Notes under the pieces: generated by a model | Seen by the model: the letters and a program-made list of their open reading frames with translations, nothing else | What the model was told of the DNA's origin: nothing | Database searches by the model: none | Source: Chloroflexota bacterium | Lineage (GTDB): Bacteria > Chloroflexota > Limnocylindria > QHBO01 | Assembly (NCBI GenBank): GCA_019348395.1 | Contig: JAHWJN010000092.1 | Span: 1-5,701, forward strand | Direction of reading: 5' to 3' | DNA: 5,701 nt | Shown here: in pieces, positions 1 through 5,701 of the stretch | How positions within the stretch are numbered: the first letter of the stretch is position 1 | Layout: the number at the start of each line of letters is the position of its first letter | Program-made: the position numbers and the translations under genes

Positions 1-1757
1 CCAACCGGGCCCAGTACCTCATCTGCCGCCAGCTGGCGGCCCGCCATCGGAACCTCGCGGTGGTGGGAGACGACGACCAGAGCATCTACTCCTGGCGCGG
101 GGCCGATCTGCGCAATATCCTCGACTTCGAGGCGGACAACCCCGATGCGAAGGTCGTCAAGCTGGAGCAGAACTACCGATCGACGCAGAGCATCCTCGAC
201 GCGGCCCACGCGGTGGTGAGCCGCAACGCCGGGCGCAAGGACAAGAAGCTCTGGACCGATCGCGGCACGGGCACCCGGATCACGCTCTTCGACGCCTACA
301 ACGAGTACGAGGAGGCCGAGTTCGTCGCGCGGCAGGTCGAGAAGCTGGTCGGCGGGGCGGGCCGTGGCTCGATGTCACGCCTGCTCACCAGCCGGGCGGA
401 CGACGACGAGGGCTCGCTGCGATACGGGGACATCGCGGTGACGTATCGGATCAACGCGCAGAGCCGCGTGATCGAGGAGTCGCTCATGCGGTTCGGGATC
501 CCGTACCAGCTCGTGGGCGGCACCCGGTTCTACGAGCGGCGCGAGGTCAAGGACGCGCTTGCCTACGTCCGCCTCGCCCGAAACCCTGCCGATCGGGTGG
601 CCCTCGGCCGGATCATCAACGTCCCGGCGCGCGGAATCGGCGCCAAGACCGTCGAGGAGCTCGCCGCCTGGGCCGAGGCGCGGGGCAGGTCGATGTGGGA
701 GGCGGTCGAGGCGGCGGGCGAGAACCCGAACCTCGCGCCGCGGGCACGCGCCCAGCTCGCCACCTTCGCCGACCTGATGCGCGGACTCATGGCGATGGCA
801 GCCACCGAGCCACCCTCGGCGATCTTCGACGCGGCGCTCGAACGATCCGGCCTGCAGGCGGCGATCAACGACGGGACCGACGAGGGAGAGGAGCGCTGGG
901 CCAACGTGCTCGAGCTGCGGGGTCACGCCGCGGAGTTCGACGAGATCGCGCCACCCGAGGGCCTCGCCCGCTTCCTCGAGGAGGTGGCGCTCGTCAGCGA
1001 CCAGGACGAGCTGGAGGACGTGCCGGACCGCGTGACGCTGATCACCCTGCACGCGGCCAAGGGGCTGGAGTTCCCGGTCGTGTTCATCGTCGGCCTGGAG
1101 GAGGGGCTGCTGCCGCACCGCCGCGCCCTCGAGGACGAGCGCGAGCTGGAGGAGGAGCGTCGCCTTGCCTACGTGGGGATGACGCGCGCCAAGGATCGGC
1201 TCTACCTGGTTCACGCGCATCACCGGTCGACGTACGGCGTCGGAGCCCAGTCCGACCCCTCCCGTTTTTTGGCCGAGCTGCCGGACGATCTGCTCGCGTC
1301 CGAGCGCTCCGCCGCACCCTTCCGGCGTGGCGGACAGCGCTGGGGTGGCACGGATGACGAGGGGGGTTGGATGCCAAGCGGATACCGGTCGCCCACCGGC
1401 CGCGTCCGGGAGCCGCTGCGCCCCGTGACCCTGCCCGACATGAATGCTCGCCCCGCGCCCCGACCCGTCGGGCGCGAGCTCGACGCGGCCCGCGAACGGG
1501 TGGCTTCGGCCACCTACACCGGTGCCCCCGTCGACCTCGGCAGTGGCACCTTCTCCGCGCCCGGCGCGGGGGACGCCAAGGGCGCCGAGGAGGAACCGAG
1601 CTGGCACGCCGGCGACCGGGTCCGGCACCGGCGCTTCGGCGACGGCATCGTGGTCACCAGCCGGATCGTCAAGGGCGACGAGGAGGTCACCGTCGCCTTC
1701 GTCGGCGAGGGTGTGAAGCGCCTCGTCGCCGCCTACGCCGGCCTGGAGCGCGCGTGA
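1..1757 (+). CDS. pcrA: PcrA/UvrD-type ATP-dependent DNA helicase, 3' part (5' end outside window)
   Basis: Superfamily 1A 3'-5' DNA helicase that unwinds DNA in repair and replication restart. The reading frame is open from base 3, so the gene continues upstream; 584 residues are visible and roughly the first 200, with Walker A, are missing. The first visible residues (NRAQYLICRQLA) directly follow the usual DEYQDT motif II. Then come motif III (VVGDDDQSIYSWRGA, visible residues 20-34), motif IV (LEQNYRS, 54-60), motif V (VTLITLHAAKGLEF, 344-357) and motif VI (EEERRLAYVGMTRAKDR, 383-399). A Gly/Pro/Arg-rich, probably disordered linker (about 430-533) leads to a Tudor-like end (WHAGDRVRHRRFGDGIVV onward, 534-584), which in PcrA/UvrD contacts RNA polymerase. 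PcrA rather than Rep is inferred from that C-terminal domain and the downstream ligA; UvrD1 is an equivalent name in actinobacteria. The stop overlaps a possible ATG of the next gene. A T6 run at 1265-1270 is discussed separately. Confidence 0.96.
   Translation, partial: NRAQYLICRQLAARHRNLAVVGDDDQSIYSWRGADLRNILDFEADNPDAKVVKLEQNYRSTQSILDAAHAVVSRNAGRKDKKLWTDRGTGTRITLFDAYNEYEEAEFVARQVEKLVGGAGRGSMSRLLTSRADDDEGSLRYGDIAVTYRINAQSRVIEESLMRFGIPYQLVGGTRFYERREVKDALAYVRLARNPADRVALGRIINVPARGIGAKTVEELAAWAEARGRSMWEAVEAAGENPNLAPRARAQLATFADLMRGLMAMAATEPPSAIFDAALERSGLQAAINDGTDEGEERWANVLELRGHAAEFDEIAPPEGLARFLEEVALVSDQDELEDVPDRVTLITLHAAKGLEFPVVFIVGLEEGLLPHRRALEDERELEEERRLAYVGMTRAKDRLYLVHAHHRSTYGVGAQSDPSRFLAELPDDLLASERSAAPFRRGGQRWGGTDDEGGWMPSGYRSPTGRVREPLRPVTLPDMNARPAPRPVGRELDAARERVASATYTGAPVDLGSGTFSAPGAGDAKGAEEEPSWHAGDRVRHRRFGDGIVVTSRIVKGDEEVTVAFVGEGVKRLVAAYAGLERA
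1265..1271 (+). other. Candidate -1 slippery heptamer T TTT TTG inside pcrA
   Basis: In the pcrA frame the codons are CGT TTT TTG (Arg-Phe-Leu of the conserved SRFL stretch), so bases 1265-1271 form an X XXY YYZ heptamer in the register used for -1 frameshifting. A -1 slip would continue at GGC (1271) for 28 codons to TGA at 1355-1357, removing the linker and Tudor domain while keeping helicase motif VI. Weak hairpins can be drawn downstream: CGAGC 1274-1278 with GCTCG 1292-1296, and TCCGCC 1308-1313 with GGCGGA 1329-1334. In DNA this rich in GC such pairings are expected by chance. Function is speculative; the codons may be ordinary. Confidence 0.2.
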
Positions 1758-1758
1758 T

Positions 1759-1765
1759 GGAGGAG
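1759..1765 (+). promoter_or_regulatory. Shine-Dalgarno site deciding the start of the first DinB-like gene
   Basis: GGAGGAG lies just upstream of ATG at 1769; its GGAGG core (1759-1763) is 5 nt from the start. It favours 1769 over the in-frame ATG at 1757, which overlaps the pcrA stop as TGATG and has only a GGAG (1745-1748) 8 nt upstream. Either start leaves the domain intact. Confidence 0.6.
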
Positions 1766-1768
1766 CCG

Positions 1769-2236
1769 ATGACAACACAGTCCCTTCTCGATGAGCTCGT
1801 CGAAGCTCGGGACGATTTCTATGCTGCCCTCGACGAGCAGGATCCCGCGCGGCTCGAGCATCCCGGGCTCGTCGGCGAGTGGAGTGCTCGCGAGCTGGTG
1901 GCGCACCTCGGCTACTGGGCCGGCCGGGTGGTCGACGTGATGTTGGCCGTGGAGGAAGGGCGCGCCGAGCAGGCGTACGAGGGCCAGCCCCCGACCGACG
2001 AGGTGAACGCCACCGTTGCGCGCGTCGCCCGGGACACGCGTCTCGCCACGGTGCAGAAGCGCGAGGCGGCCTCGGTGGAGGCCCTGGTCGAACGGCTGCG
2101 GCGGATCGACCCCGGCATGCTGCAGGCCACGCTCCCGAGTGGCGCAACGCTGGAGGCACTTGTTCGCGAGGACGGACCCGAGCACTACCGTCGACACGCC
2201 GAGGAGCTCCGGCGGCCGGAGGGGGCCGGGTCGTGA
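1769..2236 (+). CDS. DinB/MDMPI-N superfamily four-helix-bundle protein (first of a tandem pair)
   Basis: Predicted 155-residue cytosolic protein of the DinB/YfiT/mycothiol-dependent maleylpyruvate isomerase N-terminal fold. The family includes thiol-dependent S-transferases, the colibactin-resistance protein ClbS and many uncharacterised members, so no substrate can be assigned. The signature is an amphipathic first helix (about 5-22), then GEWSARELVAHLGYW (36-50) with metal-ligand His46, and a C-terminal DGPEHYRRHAEELR with His139 and His143 as HxxxH. These three histidines match the usual divalent-metal triad of active family members. The length is normal for a stand-alone domain; no second MDMPI C-terminal domain, signal peptide or membrane segment is seen. 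ATG at 1769 is chosen for its GGAGGAG site; ATG at 1757 would add MEEP. The gene follows pcrA by 11 bp and its last codon overlaps the start of a homologous gene, implying coupling. The name maleylpyruvate isomerase would overstate what is known. Confidence 0.88.
   Translation: MTTQSLLDELVEARDDFYAALDEQDPARLEHPGLVGEWSARELVAHLGYWAGRVVDVMLAVEEGRAEQAYEGQPPTDEVNATVARVARDTRLATVQKREAASVEALVERLRRIDPGMLQATLPSGATLEALVREDGPEHYRRHAEELRRPEGAGS
2218..2222 (+). promoter_or_regulatory. Shine-Dalgarno site for GTG start of the second DinB-like gene
   Basis: GGAGG, extended by further G, lies within the 3' end of the upstream gene, 10 nt before GTG at 2233. It supports that start, which shares a 4-bp GTGA overlap with the upstream TGA, over the much earlier in-frame ATG at 1879. 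Confidence 0.6.
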
Positions 2237-2715
2237 TTGACGATCTGGTTGCGGCGCTCGACGACGCCCGAACGGAATTCCTCGACGCCCTGGGGACGGT
2301 CGACGCGGACCTGGTGACCGTCCCGGGGGTGATGGCCGACTGGAGCGTGCGGGACCTCGTGGTCCATGTCGCGGCCTGGGCCGACCACGGTTCCTCCGCC
2401 CTGGACCTGGCCGTTGCCGGCCGCGGCGACGACTTCGCGTACTCGAGCGCCGAGACCGATGCGATGAACGAGCGCATCCTGGCGGAGGGACGCGATGTCT
2501 CGCCGTCCGATGCTCTTGCCCGGGAAGATGCGGCATTCACGCGGCTGCGGCGGCGCGTGGCGGGCCTGGATCCGTCACTGCTGGCGCTCCGGCTCGGGAA
2601 CGGCGACACCGTCGAGGAGGTCATTCGCTACGACGGGCCGAACCACTACGCCGAGCACACCGAGCATCTGCGCGCCTGGTTCGGAGCCGAGGACGAACCC
2701 GACGGGGACGACTGA
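2233..2715 (+). CDS. DinB/MDMPI-N superfamily four-helix-bundle protein (second of a tandem pair)
   Basis: Predicted 160-residue cytosolic protein, homologous to the gene immediately upstream. By eye the two share 18 identities over the first 48 ungapped positions (from LLDELVEAR / LVAALDDAR), plus the same ending, DGPxHYxxHxExLR. The putative metal triad is complete: His45 in ADWSVRDLVVHVAAW (35-49), and His138 with His142 in GPNHYAEHTEHLRAW; His145 is an extra nearby histidine. The C-terminus is acidic (EDEPDGDD) and probably disordered. Translation is taken to start at GTG 2233, overlapping the upstream TGA by 4 bp behind a GGAGG site, so re-initiation coupling is likely. The stop is 6 bp before ligA. 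The substrate is unknown: the fold is seen in thiol S-transferases, in ClbS-type genotoxin protection and in damage-inducible DinB of Bacillus, and the middle region differs enough from its neighbour to suggest a different ligand. Confidence 0.88.
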   Translation: MIDDLVAALDDARTEFLDALGTVDADLVTVPGVMADWSVRDLVVHVAAWADHGSSALDLAVAGRGDDFAYSSAETDAMNERILAEGRDVSPSDALAREDAAFTRLRRRVAGLDPSLLALRLGNGDTVEEVIRYDGPNHYAEHTEHLRAWFGAEDEPDGDD

Positions 2716-5309
<2,594 letters not shown>

Positions 5310-5323
5310 CTGCGACCGCGGCG

Positions 5324-5701
5324 TCAGCGGCGGCCGCCCGCCATACGGACCGCCTGGGGAAGGCCCCGCAGCCGCCACATGGCCCAGATGCCGACGAGCG
5401 GACCCAGGGCGAGGACGCCGAAGGCGGTCGCCCACGAGCCGCCGGAGGCCGGGTCGAGCAGCCCGACGCCGATGATGGTGACGGCGGTCAGCAGGAAGCC
5501 CGCAGCGGTCTGGAGCGAGAGTGCCGAGCCCGCAGTTCCGGGCGGCGAGAGCTCGCTGACGGCGGTCGAGAACTGCGCGGAGTCGGCGACGACGGTGATG
5601 CCCCACACGATGAGGACCACGAGCACGATCACCGTCGGCGCCCCGAACAGCAGGCCGGCGGCCACGGCGCTCGAGCCCGAGACCGTCATCGCCGCGATGG
5701 T
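5324..5701 (-). CDS. Major facilitator superfamily transporter, C-terminal fragment (5' end outside window)
   Basis: Partial membrane protein; 125 residues are visible and the frame stays open to the window edge (TIAA before the first internal Met), so the start lies beyond it. Hydrophobic segments at visible residues about 20-38 (GAPTVIVLVVLIVWGITVV), 60-82 and 91-109 look like the last helices of a 12-helix MFS permease, with an earlier one probably cut at the edge. WGITVVADSAQFSTAVSEL, followed by PPGTAGSALSLQTAAGFLLT, resembles a loop-plus-helix stretch of unassigned bacterial MFS permeases recalled from memory. The C-terminus is short and basic (RLRGLPQAVRMAGGRR), as expected for a cytosolic tail. 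The substrate cannot be inferred. Transcription converges on the operon; the 14-bp gap contains no convincing terminator. Confidence 0.82.
   Translation of the reverse strand, partial: TIAAMTVSGSSAVAAGLLFGAPTVIVLVVLIVWGITVVADSAQFSTAVSELSPPGTAGSALSLQTAAGFLLTAVTIIGVGLLDPASGGSWATAFGVLALGPLVGIWAMWRLRGLPQAVRMAGGRR

Noticed and set aside
60..62. GTG at base 60 as the start of the helicase
   Set aside because: The residues before it (NRAQYLICRQLAARHRNLA) match the conserved helicase sequence between motifs II and III, so the gene simply runs in from outside the window.
695..1357. 220-codon plus-strand frame inside pcrA
   Set aside because: As an independent gene it lacks any domain and is Arg/Gly-rich. 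Only its last 28 codons matter, as the hypothetical -1 frameshift tail.
1367..1768. Upstream extension of the first DinB-like gene to an ATG at 1367
   Set aside because: The extension would overlap pcrA by about 390 bp and reads as Arg/Pro-rich out-of-frame sequence; family homology begins at about 1769.
375..2624. 749-codon open frame on the minus strand opposite pcrA and the DinB-like pair
   Set aside because: Its translation is Arg/Pro/Ala/Ser-rich with no recognisable domain and it is antisense to clearly conserved genes. Long antisense frames are expected in very GC-rich DNA because stop codons are rare.
5316..5330. Possible terminator hairpin CCGC-7 nt-GCGG between the convergent genes
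   Set aside because: The stem is only 4 bp with no T tract on either strand; such pairing is common by chance at this GC content.

Overview
This window is a gene-dense piece of a very GC-rich (roughly 70% by eye) bacterial chromosome. It holds five same-strand genes packed as one likely operon, followed by the 3' end of a convergent gene. The content is DNA replication/repair housekeeping (a PcrA/UvrD helicase and an NAD+-dependent DNA ligase) interleaved with small DinB-superfamily proteins and an OsmC-like protein. The taxon cannot be fixed from the sequence. High GC, GTG starts, strong GGAGG Shine-Dalgarno sites, the LigA type and the MDMPI/DinB-like proteins fit a high-GC Chloroflexota lineage or an actinobacterium; this is inference only.

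Layout. 1-1757 (+): C-terminal ~584 residues of a PcrA/UvrD superfamily 1A helicase, cut by the window edge just after motif II and ending in a Tudor-like domain. 1769-2236 (+) and 2233-2715 (+): two homologous four-helix-bundle proteins of the DinB/MDMPI-N type, each with the His + HxxxH metal triad, apparently a tandem duplication. 2722-4800 (+): complete NAD+-dependent DNA ligase LigA (692 aa). 4797-5309 (+): OsmC/Ohr-like protein (170 aa) with two conserved cysteines. 5324-5701 (-): C-terminal 125 residues of a major facilitator superfamily transporter, convergent with the operon and only 14 bp from it.

The five plus-strand genes are joined by gaps of 11 bp or less or by 4-bp GTGA overlaps, so co-transcription and partial translational coupling are likely. 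pcrA next to ligA is a familiar arrangement in several phyla. The insertion of paired DinB-like genes between them and the OsmC-like gene coupled to the ligase stop codon suggest a repair/stress-response unit, but that functional link is inferred. No operon promoter lies in the window, and no RNA gene, mobile element, CRISPR array or intergenic gap over 15 bp is present.

The most unusual signal is inside pcrA. A T6 run gives an in-register T TTT TTG heptamer, and it contains the only TTT trinucleotide in any frame of the first 1757 bases. A -1 slip there would end the protein 28 codons later, after all helicase motifs but before the Tudor domain. This is a testable speculation, not a demonstrated recoding site.
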